64,000 nt of DNA from Pedobacter steynii (GTDB lineage: Bacteria > Bacteroidota > Bacteroidia > Sphingobacteriales > Sphingobacteriaceae), in assembly GCF_001721645.1 (NCBI RefSeq), contig NZ_CP017141.1:620001-684000 (forward strand), in the 5' to 3' direction. Within the stretch, counting starts at the first letter, position 1; the number at the start of each line of letters is the position of its first letter. The notes under the pieces were generated by a model. The model searched no databases and was not told the origin of the DNA. It saw only the letters and a program-made list of their open reading frames with translations. The position numbers and the translations under genes are program-made. This document shows positions 26,867 to 37,017 of the stretch, in pieces.

Positions 26867-29047
26867 TTAAAATTTTATGCCCACAGAAATTTTCACGTTA
26901 AAAGGCTCTCCGTCGATGTAATAGAAATTACGGCCATCATAAGGATAGTCGAAAATGACATCACCCGACGACATGTACCGCTTTCCGCTCAGGTTGTCTG
27001 CAATAACCCGGAAGAAATACTTATCCTGTACATAACTGATCCCTGCATCGAATTTGGTAAAATCAGGAATGAACACTCCCTTTTCTGAAGTACTTCTCCT
27101 GACTATTGTCGTCTGTCCCACGCTCAGGTTCAGACTGGCCCTGTTTTTCAACGGAAACTTATATTGTATCCAGGTATTAAAGATTTGTTGCGGAGTCTGA
27201 GGTAATTCTTTACCTATTTGTTCAGGAAGGATATCCTTGGTAACCGTTGCTTTAACAAAAGTATAATTGGCGACCAGGGAAAGCTGGTCAGTAATGCTTC
27301 CAATGATATCCAGCTCAATTCCATTACTCGTGACTTGCCCCAGCTGTTTTAAAAAGCCGGGATTCGCCTGATCTCCAACCAGCACATTGGTCTTAACGGT
27401 ATGGAAACCAGTCAGGGTGGTATACAAGCGCGAACCGAACCAGTTTCTTTTCAGCCCGACTTCCAGATCTCTCCCTTTTTGAGGATCTACCGCCTCTGAT
27501 CCGATAAGCTCATTTGTAGCACTGACAATTGCTTTCTGGCCACTTTGAGGAACAAAAGACTGGTCATACAAGAAGAAAACCGTCGTAGCACTATCCACCA
27601 GATAAGTTAACGCAGCACGTGGAGAAAGGGCTTTTTGCTTGTAATTATTAATTTTAACTACCCCTTTAGCATTAGTTGTCGCCTTTTCATTGGTATACCA
27701 GGTATATCTGGCACCCAGTGTCAACGATAATTTTTTATGCAGCTGAATATTGTCGTAAGCAAAAGCCGATTTTAAAAAGGTATTGTTATTGATCCTGGTC
27801 TGACGTGTTGTTTGTCGAATCAGGTTCGGATCCACTTCGTTTACAGGATCGGCTTTAAAATAAGGAAATTCGATCTTTCCATTGTTCAGCGAGAGGGAGT
27901 CCCTGCTATTGGTATAATCGGCCCCAAACAATAACTGATGACTAATCCCTCCGGTTTTGATTTTACCATTGGCAAATAGTTGGGAAGAAAAGGTCTTCCC
28001 CGCTCCCATACCTAAGTATGATCTTCTTTTAGTCATCACTCCATCAGGCCTGAAATTCACCATACTTCCGGCCGAAGTCATGTTCCAGTTCGAATAAGGT
28101 GACCATAAATAAGACGATTGTGAAGTCAGCTGCCAATCCTCACTGAATTTATGGACAGCATAAATTCTGCCGGTTTGATTTTGCGTATAACTGCCGGGCA
28201 GTCCCCTTCCGGCACTATAGTTCAGGTCGATCGGCCCCTTCAGCTTGTCGGCATCATTGCGGACTTTAACCAGCACAGATCCGTTCTGGCTTTCCCCTCT
28301 GATCAGGTCATATTCCGCTAGCACAAAGGTATTCGGGCTAAAATTATACTGCAATACCGGCGCAAGCACATACTTCTCTGTCCGCAAATCGGTCAGATAA
28401 GAATCCCTGTGCTGATATGCCGCATTAAAACGGTAGGAAAAACCCTTTTTCTGCACTGCCGAACCAATATCCACCGATGTCCTGAAAAAGTTAAAACTAC
28501 CTCCGTTAACCATCACATTCAATAATTTCTGCCCCGGGGTTTTCGTTGCAATGTTGATCGAGCCACCAGGTTCACCAACGGAGTTTAAAAATCCTGCCGG
28601 GCCTTTCACAAATTCTATGCTTTCAATTAATGCTTCATCATCGATGGAGGAACCATAACTAAAGCGCCTTGACATTCCATTTAAGGTAGTATATGCACTA
28701 AATCCCCGGATTTGCGCCGTAGCAGAATTATCAAAAGGAGTACTATTGTATCCAAAATACACACCACTAGCATTCCGGGCAGCATCCCTCAATTCCAAAC
28801 CACCTTGTTGCTGCAATAAAGCAGAGGAAATCCGGATGATGTTTTGTGGCGTCTGTAATAAAGGCAGTTGCAGTTTCATGGTATTCGAGAGCGTCTCTGC
28901 ACTGAGTTTCACTAGTCTTTGTCTGACTACACTGACCTCCTTTAGTTTATTGATTTTCTGTGGACGGGCAGCAGTATCAGTCCTTTGTCCATAAGTTAAT
29001 GGCTGATAGAGAAAATAGAGGAAACTGAAGTAAATTATTCTTTTCAT
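26867..29047 (-). CDS. TonB-dependent outer-membrane receptor (siderophore-receptor type)
   Basis: The 726-residue protein has a signal peptide (FSFLYFLYQPLTYGQ), a plug domain (LRDAARNASGVYFGYN, AQIRGFSAYT, IESIEFVKGPAGFLNSVGEP, GGSINIATKTPG) and a C-terminal 22-strand barrel ending VKISVGIKF. It has the layout of FhuA/FpvA-like receptors and lacks the carboxypeptidase-like N-terminal domain of SusC proteins. Its place inside an ABC permease operon (16 bp after one, 9 bp before the ATPase gene) next to lanthipeptide genes suggests that it moves the peptide or a ligand across the outer membrane. This role is inference. Confidence 0.9.
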   Translation of the reverse strand: MKRIIYFSFLYFLYQPLTYGQRTDTAARPQKINKLKEVSVVRQRLVKLSAETLSNTMKLQLPLLQTPQNIIRISSALLQQQGGLELRDAARNASGVYFGYNSTPFDNSATAQIRGFSAYTTLNGMSRRFSYGSSIDDEALIESIEFVKGPAGFLNSVGEPGGSINIATKTPGQKLLNVMVNGGSFNFFRTSVDIGSAVQKKGFSYRFNAAYQHRDSYLTDLRTEKYVLAPVLQYNFSPNTFVLAEYDLIRGESQNGSVLVKVRNDADKLKGPIDLNYSAGRGLPGSYTQNQTGRIYAVHKFSEDWQLTSQSSYLWSPYSNWNMTSAGSMVNFRPDGVMTKRRSYLGMGAGKTFSSQLFANGKIKTGGISHQLLFGADYTNSRDSLSLNNGKIEFPYFKADPVNEVDPNLIRQTTRQTRINNNTFLKSAFAYDNIQLHKKLSLTLGARYTWYTNEKATTNAKGVVKINNYKQKALSPRAALTYLVDSATTVFFLYDQSFVPQSGQKAIVSATNELIGSEAVDPQKGRDLEVGLKRNWFGSRLYTTLTGFHTVKTNVLVGDQANPGFLKQLGQVTSNGIELDIIGSITDQLSLVANYTFVKATVTKDILPEQIGKELPQTPQQIFNTWIQYKFPLKNRASLNLSVGQTTIVRRSTSEKGVFIPDFTKFDAGISYVQDKYFFRVIADNLSGKRYMSSGDVIFDYPYDGRNFYYIDGEPFNVKISVGIKF

Positions 29048-29063
29048 TTATGTGTGGGTTATT

Positions 29064-30500
29064 TTAACTGTTCTTTGTTTTAATGAGCTTTCTTTTGCTG
29101 CTGATCCACAAAATCAGGATAAGCGCTAACCAGATCGACAACGCATTACCGAAGATCCGGGCAGCTCTGTGTTCCTCCTTTTCAGGTTTAAAAGCCGGAA
29201 GGTTCAGCACCTCTGTCCTGCTCAGTTTCTTATTGACCAGCAGGTAGCTGTTCATGAGCTTCGACCATTGGTTCTGAAAAAGGCCGGCCTGGCTTTGATA
29301 AAACAGGTAATCATTTAAGCCTGTCCCGGCGCTTGCATTAAGGAGGCTTTGCATTTGTGCAACCGGATTTAACCAGGCGGTCTTACTTAACCATGCATTG
29401 TGTTTCTGAGCAGCAGCCTGATAGGCTTTAACATTTTCATTCATACGCCTGCCCAGCAGGTCGTAATACGCCACAAACCTTTTATTTCCATACTGAGCAG
29501 TATCATCAGTCCGGCGGAGGGACCGGTATTCCGGATGATTGCGGTAAAACTCAATGAGCAATTCTTTGATCGGCATTTCCCAGGTGTCCAGCATCGTTTC
29601 CCGCTGATGAGCTACCAGTTCTGTCCGTAAAGGCATAGGATATTTCAGAGCGGCCAGCTTATTCATTAAAGCGGGTAATACCAGGGTCAGCAGCAGCCAG
29701 ATTCCAAGCAGGATCAAAGCGTTAATACGGGAGGATTTCCTGAACACCACCACCAGCCAGCAAATGGAAAACCAGAACAGCAGGTAAGCATTCAGCACAA
29801 AAAACCACAATACCACATCAATAACAGATAAAGCAGTAGCTGCTGGTCGTATTAAAACACCTATAGCACTCAATATCCAGCTCAGACCAGACACCAGAAG
29901 CAGCCGGAACAACAGCTTATAACGCAGGATCTGATTCAGGTCTCCGCTTTGTACATTTAAGAGTCGGTCGGTCTGCTGTTCCTTTTCTTTGGCAAAAAGG
30001 TCGTAACAAAGGATAATGATCAGCAACGGAAACAGATAGATCAGCACAAAAGAAAAGTCAAAATTTCCCGAAGCCAGTTTCTCCGGATTGGCGATCTCGG
30101 TGTTGGGCGGGGTCAGGACATCCCTTTTGCTGTTGATGATGTCAAAATAAGGAAGAATATCCCGTTGCCCAATGGCCATTACCGCCAGTCCATGAGGAGG
30201 GTTTGTAGCCAGTGGAGATGCCCTGTATTCTATAACCTGGGGCAGTCCGGCCTGTTCAGCCAGCATCTTACCTTTAGCGGTACTGGTATCTGCATTAAAC
30301 CGATCGGTCAGCTCCCGCAGATTCAGCTGCTGGTTTTTCTGAAGCGTATCCAGGCCCTCCAGCTGCCGGCCAACAAACCGATGGCCGATACTCAGGCTAT
30401 AAAAACCCATTAATAAGAAGAAAATAAGGATCAGGAGTTGTGCAGGCTGACGAACAAATTGCCGCCATTCAAAGCTGAAAATTAATTTAATTAAGGACAT
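29064..30500 (-). CDS. ABC-2 permease, DUF3526 type (second of two)
   Basis: The 478-residue membrane protein has an N-terminal helix (LLILIFFLLMGFYSLSIG), a periplasmic segment of roughly 130 residues, and a core of five helices starting near FSFVLIYLFPLLIIILCYD, then a large loop and a last helix before the basic end SSKRKLIKTK. This pattern fits ABC-2 permeases of the DUF3526 group (GldF/NosY-like). It is 3 bp behind the paralogous permease gene. Both form a likely heterodimer served by the ATPase at 26159. Confidence 0.84.
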   Translation of the reverse strand: MSLIKLIFSFEWRQFVRQPAQLLILIFFLLMGFYSLSIGHRFVGRQLEGLDTLQKNQQLNLRELTDRFNADTSTAKGKMLAEQAGLPQVIEYRASPLATNPPHGLAVMAIGQRDILPYFDIINSKRDVLTPPNTEIANPEKLASGNFDFSFVLIYLFPLLIIILCYDLFAKEKEQQTDRLLNVQSGDLNQILRYKLLFRLLLVSGLSWILSAIGVLIRPAATALSVIDVVLWFFVLNAYLLFWFSICWLVVVFRKSSRINALILLGIWLLLTLVLPALMNKLAALKYPMPLRTELVAHQRETMLDTWEMPIKELLIEFYRNHPEYRSLRRTDDTAQYGNKRFVAYYDLLGRRMNENVKAYQAAAQKHNAWLSKTAWLNPVAQMQSLLNASAGTGLNDYLFYQSQAGLFQNQWSKLMNSYLLVNKKLSRTEVLNLPAFKPEKEEHRAARIFGNALSIWLALILILWISSKRKLIKTKNS

Positions 30501-30503
30501 ACG

Positions 30504-31931
30504 CTAAAGCAATGAGGATTTTGAGACGAAGTGTAAAGTCAGAGAAAGCAGTAATAACCAGCAAAAAATGGAAATTATCGCCGTTTGCTGCATTCCGATA
30601 ACCCGTGATAAAGGGGGAAGTTCATATTGAAAATCTTTCAGCTGGGCGAAAAACTCCGGGTTGGCAACATAGGCTTGCTGACCATTTACCGGGTGTTTAG
30701 CCAATTCCAGGTTGAGCTGGCGAATCAGGTCGTTCCGGTATTTCCTGGCTTCAATGAAAAATCGCTGATGGTGATAAAAATCTGTCCCTGACATGGCCAT
30801 AGATAGGCGTTTCAGACTTAAAAAGGGGTTCCACAATCCGGCAATAGTCAGGAAAGACTGCTGCTGATTAAAGGTATTTTCCAACCTGGAATAATAGTAA
30901 TCAAATACCTTGTTCTGGTAATCTTCGTGGTATTGCAGCATCAGGCCATCTATGTTTACCGGCAACTGCGCCGCGCGGTTAACCTGGTATTTCCGGAGTA
31001 AGAGCTCCATATATTTTTCGCCCCTTTCCTGCAAAGTCCCTTCTCCTTTGATCCCTTTTAAATAACCTGTCCTGACTTCATTTTTAAAAGCTGCCCTGGA
31101 CACAAGCGGGTAGCGTTCATCGGCCATACCAGTTGCTATTTTAGGCAGCAGAATACAACAGAATAACCACAGGTTTAACACCATCATGATGGCTGTTCCC
31201 GAACGTTTGCTGCATACAGAAATCAGCACGCCAGCCAGGGTCACCAGCAGATAAAACAATAAGTATCCGCCAATGAGGATCAGCAATCTTCCGATCAGTA
31301 AGCCCCCTGAAGGAGCAAACCATAAGAAAATCAACATCAGGAGAAAAATGGGCAATACCAAAAGGATCACAAAAAGATAATGGGCTAAGACTTTCCCCCA
31401 GACCAGTTGTACAGGCTTTATTCCCTGTGCCATCAACATTTTGAAAGTACCGGACTCTTTTTCGAAAGTCAGCGAAGAAGAACTGATGAACAACAACAGC
31501 AATGGGATCAGCAACTGCATAATCAGGGCCAGTGTAAACGAACCGAACCGCATCAGGGCATCATTACTTTCCGCATTGCTGTAATCCACCTCATGCTGTA
31601 CATGGGCTTCCACCCGGTAAGTCGTGCCGAAATAATCATTTAATCCGGGATCAAACGCACTGATCAGGTTTAAAGGTTTAAAAAGGTAGGTACCAAAATG
31701 GGCTGCATCATGCGGATTGGTATGCTGTGCCTTCCATTGATCCCTGAATTTAGCGTTGGATTCTTCCCGGCTTTGCTGGTCCTGCTGATATTGAAAGACG
31801 GTCAGCAGACTACTGGTCAAAAACAAGGTGTAGATGATGATCGCCAATGTACTCATGATTCGGTCACGGTAAGCCAATCGAAATTCTTTGCAGACCAAAC
31901 TGCGTAAAAGCGGGTATAAGTGAGCAGACAT
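30504..31931 (-). CDS. ABC-2 permease, DUF3526 type (first of two)
   Basis: The 475-residue protein begins with a short cytoplasmic stretch and a membrane helix (MSTLAIIIYTLFLTSSLLTVF), followed by a periplasmic loop, then helices around FGSFTLALIMQLLIPLLLLF, a LTFEKESGTFKMLMAQGIKP coupling loop typical of ABC-2 permeases, more helices and a final helix near the C-terminus. It is the first gene of the leftward operon and its start is 80 bp from that of the exporter gene lanT on the other strand. Its promoter includes the shared TTGCAAC palindrome. Confidence 0.85.
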   Translation of the reverse strand: MSAHLYPLLRSLVCKEFRLAYRDRIMSTLAIIIYTLFLTSSLLTVFQYQQDQQSREESNAKFRDQWKAQHTNPHDAAHFGTYLFKPLNLISAFDPGLNDYFGTTYRVEAHVQHEVDYSNAESNDALMRFGSFTLALIMQLLIPLLLLFISSSSLTFEKESGTFKMLMAQGIKPVQLVWGKVLAHYLFVILLVLPIFLLMLIFLWFAPSGGLLIGRLLILIGGYLLFYLLVTLAGVLISVCSKRSGTAIMMVLNLWLFCCILLPKIATGMADERYPLVSRAAFKNEVRTGYLKGIKGEGTLQERGEKYMELLLRKYQVNRAAQLPVNIDGLMLQYHEDYQNKVFDYYYSRLENTFNQQQSFLTIAGLWNPFLSLKRLSMAMSGTDFYHHQRFFIEARKYRNDLIRQLNLELAKHPVNGQQAYVANPEFFAQLKDFQYELPPLSRVIGMQQTAIISIFCWLLLLSLTLHFVSKSSLL

Positions 31932-31944
31932 TTATAGAATTTAA

Positions 31945-31994
31945 TTGCATCAAAGTTGCATTATATTTATCATATTTGCAACAGTGTTGTATTT
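31945..31994. promoter_or_regulatory. Divergent control region of the lanthipeptide operons with TTGCAAC operator
   Basis: The region holds TTGCAAC-AGT-GTTGTAT (31976-31992), an imperfect palindrome nearly identical to the perfect one at the precursor-gene promoter (45484-45500): the stretch TATTTGCAACA and GTTG are shared. On the minus strand GTTG within it is 20 bp from CAACTTTG (31951-31958), one mismatch from TAnnTTTG, giving a promoter for the ABC operon. Two TTGCAT half-sites at 31945 and 31956 are 11 bp apart. I see no convincing -7 element for the rightward operon. Confidence 0.62.
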
Positions 31995-32010
31995 AACTCA
32001 ATCAGTGCAT

Positions 32011-34212
32011 ATGTTTAATTTTTTCTCTTTCCGCAGCAAGTTCCCCTTTTACAAACAGCCAGATGCAATGGATTGCGGACCGGTTTGTCTGAAGATAGTT
32101 GCAGAATACCATGGAAAAGTTTTCCCCTTATCACACTTCAGAAAATTGTGCAATATCGGAAAGCAGGGCACTACACTGGGCAGCATGATAGAAGCTGGAA
32201 AAGCATTGGGTTTCAAAACACTGGCCGCGGAATTACCTTATGAGCAGCTTCATAAAGTTCCCCTACCCTGCATCCTGCATTGGGAAAAAGAACACTATGT
32301 CGTGCTCTACCGGATAACTAGCAAATATGCTTATTTATCCGACCCGGCACTCTCCGGAAAACTGAGGATCAAAATCCGGGATTTTATCAATTCCTGGCAG
32401 ATTAAAGAAGGAAAACACATCGGAAGGGCCTTATTTTTAGAACCAACTCCTGTTTTTGACCATAAACAAAGTATTCCTGATCATGAGGCTTCTTTATGGT
32501 CCCTGCTTCCCTACCTGAAGCTACACCGCAAAAGCTTAATCCCTATTGGACTGAGCTTAATTCTGGCCAGTGTTTTTTCATTAATCATCCCTTTTCTGAC
32601 CCAGCTGATTGTAGATAAAGGCATCAATGCAAAGAATACCAACCTCCTTTTTCTGATCTGTATCGGACAGCTGATGTTATTTTCCGGACGTATGCTGATG
32701 GACTTTCTACGTGCCCGGTTATTGTTCAGATTGGGGGCCAGGACAAGCATCACCCTCTTAAAAGAATTCCTGGCAAAACTGATGCAATTGCCCTTTTCCT
32801 TTTTTGACAACCGGCAGGCGGGCGACAACATGCAAAGAGTGAACGACAACCAGCGTGTGGAAGAATTTCTGACCAACTCATTAATCAGTTTTATCCTTTC
32901 TCTGATCACATTGGTGGTATTGGGTGGGGTGCTGTGTTTCTACAATTGGAAGATTTTCTTAATCTTTCTTTGTGGTGCCTTTCTCAGTGTCTTCTGGTCC
33001 AATTCTTTTAAACAAAAGAGAAAAATCATTGATCAGAAGAAGTTCAAAGTACTCTCTGCCAATCAGCAGCTCCTGCTGGAGATATTTTATGCCATGCAGG
33101 AAATTAAACTTACCGGCAGCGAAAAAGAAAAACAGGAATTATGGGAAGGCCTGCAGGACCGTTCTTACGGACTAAAACTGGAAGCCCTGCAACTCGACCA
33201 GCTGATGCAGGGTATTGGTTATTTCATTAATGAAATCAAAAATGTATTGATTACTTACGCTGCGGCCATGCTTGTCATCAATGATCAGGTTACTTTAGGC
33301 GGGATGCTCGCTATTACTTATATCTGCGGACAACTCAATACCCCGATCACTCAGTTGGTAGAATTCGCCAGGGTATCCCAGAATACAAAGTTCAGCTTAC
33401 AGCGAATGGCAGAAGTACACCAGGAAGCTGCTGAAGATTTTGAACTGACAGATCAGGTGATGAACTCCGGTCCCGAAGACATCCGGCTAAAGGACCTCAG
33501 TTTTCAATATGGAAACCGACTCTCTCCTTTTGTTTTAAAAGATATAGACCTGCTGATTCCCGCGGGAAAAGTGACCGCTATTGTAGGCATGAGCGGCAGT
33601 GGTAAAACCACGCTGATCAAACTTTTACTCAAATTCTATCAGCTTAGTAAAGGTACCATCACCGTTGGCAACCGCTCCATAGACCAGATACATGCGAGGT
33701 CATGGCGCACCGCCTGTGGCGTGGTGATGCAGGACGGCTATATTTTTATGGACACCATCGCAAATAATATCTATGCCGGCTCTATAATCAAAGATGAAAA
33801 ACGGCTTCATGAAGTTGCCGCACTGGCAAATATGCATGAGTTCTTTGAATCTATGCCTTTTGGCTACCAGACGGTAGTTGGAAAAGATGGTTATGGCTTA
33901 AGTGAAGGACAGAAACAAAGGCTCCTAATTGCCAGGCTGATCTATAGAAATCCTCCATATATTTTCCTTGATGAAGCAACCAATTCCCTGGACGCACATA
34001 ATGAATTGTCTATTGTCAATAACCTGAACGAATTCTTTACCGGCAAAACTGTATTGATTGTGGCACACCGGCTGAGTACAGTAAAAAATGCAGACCAGAT
34101 TGTGGTGCTCCATCAGGGTGCAGTTGTAGAACGTGGTACACACCAGGAGCTGACCGAACTTCAGGGAAGTTATTATCAACTCATTAAGAATCAACTTGAA
34201 CTCAGTAAATAA
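32011..34212 (+). CDS. lanT: Lanthipeptide exporter: C39 peptidase-ABC transporter
   Basis: From the ATG at 32011 the protein has 733 residues; a TTG further upstream would add 22 residues before the peptidase fold and overlap the promoter. The N-terminal C39 domain has Cys22 (DCGPVC), His95 (EHYVVLY) and Asp111 (SDPA), the catalytic triad that cuts behind Gly-Gly leaders. Six membrane helices follow, then the ATPase with GMSGSGKTT, YGLSEGQKQR and IFLDEATNSLDA. It should cleave and export the peptide from the precursor gene at 45210, whose leader ends in Gly-Gly. It heads the operon lanT-lanB-SpaB_C-lanC. Confidence 0.93.
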   Translation: MFNFFSFRSKFPFYKQPDAMDCGPVCLKIVAEYHGKVFPLSHFRKLCNIGKQGTTLGSMIEAGKALGFKTLAAELPYEQLHKVPLPCILHWEKEHYVVLYRITSKYAYLSDPALSGKLRIKIRDFINSWQIKEGKHIGRALFLEPTPVFDHKQSIPDHEASLWSLLPYLKLHRKSLIPIGLSLILASVFSLIIPFLTQLIVDKGINAKNTNLLFLICIGQLMLFSGRMLMDFLRARLLFRLGARTSITLLKEFLAKLMQLPFSFFDNRQAGDNMQRVNDNQRVEEFLTNSLISFILSLITLVVLGGVLCFYNWKIFLIFLCGAFLSVFWSNSFKQKRKIIDQKKFKVLSANQQLLLEIFYAMQEIKLTGSEKEKQELWEGLQDRSYGLKLEALQLDQLMQGIGYFINEIKNVLITYAAAMLVINDQVTLGGMLAITYICGQLNTPITQLVEFARVSQNTKFSLQRMAEVHQEAAEDFELTDQVMNSGPEDIRLKDLSFQYGNRLSPFVLKDIDLLIPAGKVTAIVGMSGSGKTTLIKLLLKFYQLSKGTITVGNRSIDQIHARSWRTACGVVMQDGYIFMDTIANNIYAGSIIKDEKRLHEVAALANMHEFFESMPFGYQTVVGKDGYGLSEGQKQRLLIARLIYRNPPYIFLDEATNSLDAHNELSIVNNLNEFFTGKTVLIVAHRLSTVKNADQIVVLHQGAVVERGTHQELTELQGSYYQLIKNQLELSK

Positions 34213-34239
34213 TCCATTTAAGACAAAAAACAATAACAA

Positions 34240-37011
34240 ATGGGCATTAAAATATTTCCATATTCCTTAGTCAGATATGCTGGTATGGACCACCGGACTT
34301 TCGAAGCCTTTAAGCTGAAAGGATCAACAGAGTTGCTGCAAAAAAATCAGCATATCATCCGCGAAAAAGCAAGATTGAAACTGTTGCTCTGTGATGGCTT
34401 ATACGATTTGATTACGACGCAGACAGACGATAGGTTCAGACAAAGGCTGATTAACCTGAAAAGACAGGTCTATAATGACAAAAAAATATCCAGCCAGGAT
34501 CTCGAAGGCACGACTCCCCTGTTTCCCGTTGAACTGGCCTTGCAATTAAAGAGTTACCTGTTTCTGGAACAGTCTATCGCCAATTTCCACATGGCAAACC
34601 AATCAGATTTTCAACATCAGCTCCTCGGACAATATCGAAAATTACAGGAACTGGCCTCCGATCCCTCACTACAAAATGGGTTGCTGCTTTCCAGTCCGGT
34701 TTTATTGGAACAATTATCAGGGTATTTGAAAAAAGAGCCAGACAGCTTCCGTCAGAAAGAACATAGAATTGGTTTCAGCCTGCTCCGCTACCTGACCCGC
34801 ATGTGCTTCAAGACTTCTCCCTTCAGCACTTTTACCTATACCGGGATCATGCAATTGTCGGCAGAACAGCAAGCGGGTTCAAAGATCGGGGTCCAGACCA
34901 TTCCAAAAACTCCGTTCAAAACCATAAAGAACAGCGTAAGGCTCAATAACGGACTCTTTGAATACCTGAAAACCATACTCATCCACCACCCCCGGATTAA
35001 TGAACTCATGCTCATCAGGCTCAACAAAACAGCTATCATAAAGGAGGATAAAATTCATTTCCTCATCAATGCCAACAATATTGAATCTCTCCAGCAATTG
35101 CCTGCAAAAGGGTTACAGCTCTTGGTTTTTCAGCTTCTGGAAGGTAACCGCGCATCGATACGCCTCCGGCAACTGCTGGATCAGCTCGTTGAATCTGTAG
35201 CTGAAGTCGATCTTCCTGCCATAAAAACCTATCTCTTCAAACTCATCGCATCGGGATTGCTGGAAACCGGAATGAAAACCTCGGGGATTAATCCCAAATG
35301 GGATGATGAGCTGTTGCAATATTTTCGGGAAATGGACAGTACAGATCCTGATATCAGTCGATTGATTGACCTCTTTGAACAATTGCAGCAATACAAATCC
35401 AGTTATCCGGCCGAAAGTGCTGTAAAAAGACGCCTGATTCTGGAAGATGCAGAACAACTGGTTAACGAAGTTTTATCTCAATTGCAGGCTTCAGCAGGAT
35501 TAACACCGCCTTCAACTACAACAGAAATCGCACTTCCCGCAGATACAGCCGATATTGCAGTGCCCACAGATGTACAGCCTCTGTCACAGGAACCCGGGAG
35601 CCCGCAGGCCTTTGAAACCATCAACTTCAAAGCCCATCGTTTTTCCGGCAGACAACTCTTTTATGAAGATTGTTATACCCCGGAAGAAGAACTCTTACAG
35701 GAAGCCCCGATCAAAGAATTCACAAAGAAAATAGATCAATTACTCAATCATTTGATTCCCCTGGATCTGTATCAGAATGAACGCCGGAAAATGACCCTCT
35801 TCTTTCGGGAGCATTATCCGGAACAGGCGCAAGTAAAAGCCGTCGATTTCTATCATGCGTATTACCTGAATGTAAAAAAACCGGAAAAGGAAAAAGCAGC
35901 AACAGCGCCCCCATCCACAGCACTACAAACCGATTGGGAAAAAGCAGTTGGCCTCAAATTAGCTGCTTTGACAACCGATAAACCTAATTTCATAAACCTG
36001 GATCACCATTTTTTTGAACCACTCTCCGGCCCGGCTGTAGAACATCACTATTCAAGAGGATTATTTGTCCAGTTTTATCATCAAAAAGAAACTCCCAGTC
36101 AGGTTGGCCAGAAAAGTGTTGTCGGCGTAATCAATTCCGTTCTGCCGGGAATGGGTAAGGTAAGTGGCAGGTTCCTCTCCTTATTCCCGGCAAAAGTTAG
36201 CACTGCTTTCCTTTCCCATAATGCCCGGCTTCATCCGGAAATTATCAAAGCAGAACTCAATGATGCCTCCAGTTTCAATGCCAATATTCATCCCCCCCTG
36301 CTTGAATATGAACTTGCCTTACCCGGAGGAAATAACAGTTATCCTGAAAATCAGCAAATCCAAATCGCAGATCTGACAGTCAGTTTTGATCAGAAAACTG
36401 ATTTTCTGAAACTTAACTACGGAGAAAAGCAGGTTTATACTTATGATTTATCCCTTGAATCTTTTTATAACCGCTCCAATTTATACCAGTTGCTGGCCCA
36501 TTTTAATGAGGAAGAAAAGCTCTTTTTACCTCCATTGATTCACCTGGTGGATCTTCAATACCTGAATCCTGAAAAAGAGCAGGAAGAGGAAATCTGCTCC
36601 TTACCCAGAATCACTTATGAAAACACTGTGATCATCCGAAGAAAAACATGGCGGGTAAAGACCGGTTCCATTCCCCTTCAGCAGGCATCCGAATCAGATT
36701 ATGATTACTTCGTCCGGATCAACGAATGGCGTTTTATGCATGGACTTCCGGTCAATATATTTCTGTTTCTGAGAAAGCGGTCATTCGTTGTCAAAGCTGA
36801 TGTGCAGAAGAAAGGAAAAAAAGAAGGACTTGGTGACGACTATAAACCCCAGTTCATTTCCTTTGAACAGCCTCTGCTGATCGATTTGTTCAAGCGTCTG
36901 CTGAGCCGGGCCGGCGATTATCTGATCCTTGAAGAAACGCTCCCTGAACTCCCCTCAACAAAAACAGAAGAACCCATAAAAGAATACCTGTTACAATGGT
37001 ACAACGATTAG
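34240..37011 (+). CDS. lanB: Lanthipeptide dehydratase LanB, glutamylation protein (split)
   Basis: The 923-residue protein is the N-terminal half of a class I dehydratase, which uses glutamyl-tRNA to glutamylate Ser/Thr of the precursor. The hallmark stretch RMCFKTSPFSTFTYTG is at 187-202. A winged-helix segment near residues 265-345 (QLLVFQLLEGNRASIRLRQL and after) could be the leader-binding element. A low-complexity linker rich in Thr, Ala and Pro lies near 425-460. The C-terminal elimination domain (SpaB_C) found fused in NisB is a separate gene downstream. The start is 27 bp after the lanT stop, behind an A-rich leader. Confidence 0.9.
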   Translation: MGIKIFPYSLVRYAGMDHRTFEAFKLKGSTELLQKNQHIIREKARLKLLLCDGLYDLITTQTDDRFRQRLINLKRQVYNDKKISSQDLEGTTPLFPVELALQLKSYLFLEQSIANFHMANQSDFQHQLLGQYRKLQELASDPSLQNGLLLSSPVLLEQLSGYLKKEPDSFRQKEHRIGFSLLRYLTRMCFKTSPFSTFTYTGIMQLSAEQQAGSKIGVQTIPKTPFKTIKNSVRLNNGLFEYLKTILIHHPRINELMLIRLNKTAIIKEDKIHFLINANNIESLQQLPAKGLQLLVFQLLEGNRASIRLRQLLDQLVESVAEVDLPAIKTYLFKLIASGLLETGMKTSGINPKWDDELLQYFREMDSTDPDISRLIDLFEQLQQYKSSYPAESAVKRRLILEDAEQLVNEVLSQLQASAGLTPPSTTTEIALPADTADIAVPTDVQPLSQEPGSPQAFETINFKAHRFSGRQLFYEDCYTPEEELLQEAPIKEFTKKIDQLLNHLIPLDLYQNERRKMTLFFREHYPEQAQVKAVDFYHAYYLNVKKPEKEKAATAPPSTALQTDWEKAVGLKLAALTTDKPNFINLDHHFFEPLSGPAVEHHYSRGLFVQFYHQKETPSQVGQKSVVGVINSVLPGMGKVSGRFLSLFPAKVSTAFLSHNARLHPEIIKAELNDASSFNANIHPPLLEYELALPGGNNSYPENQQIQIADLTVSFDQKTDFLKLNYGEKQVYTYDLSLESFYNRSNLYQLLAHFNEEEKLFLPPLIHLVDLQYLNPEKEQEEEICSLPRITYENTVIIRRKTWRVKTGSIPLQQASESDYDYFVRINEWRFMHGLPVNIFLFLRKRSFVVKADVQKKGKKEGLGDDYKPQFISFEQPLLIDLFKRLLSRAGDYLILEETLPELPSTKTEEPIKEYLLQWYND

Positions 37012-37017
37012 GAAGCC

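Noticed and set aside
31945..32010. TTG start that would extend the exporter by 22 residues
   Set aside because: It would lie in the divergent promoter with the operator; the ATG at 32011 places the C39 catalytic Cys at the usual distance from the N-terminus.
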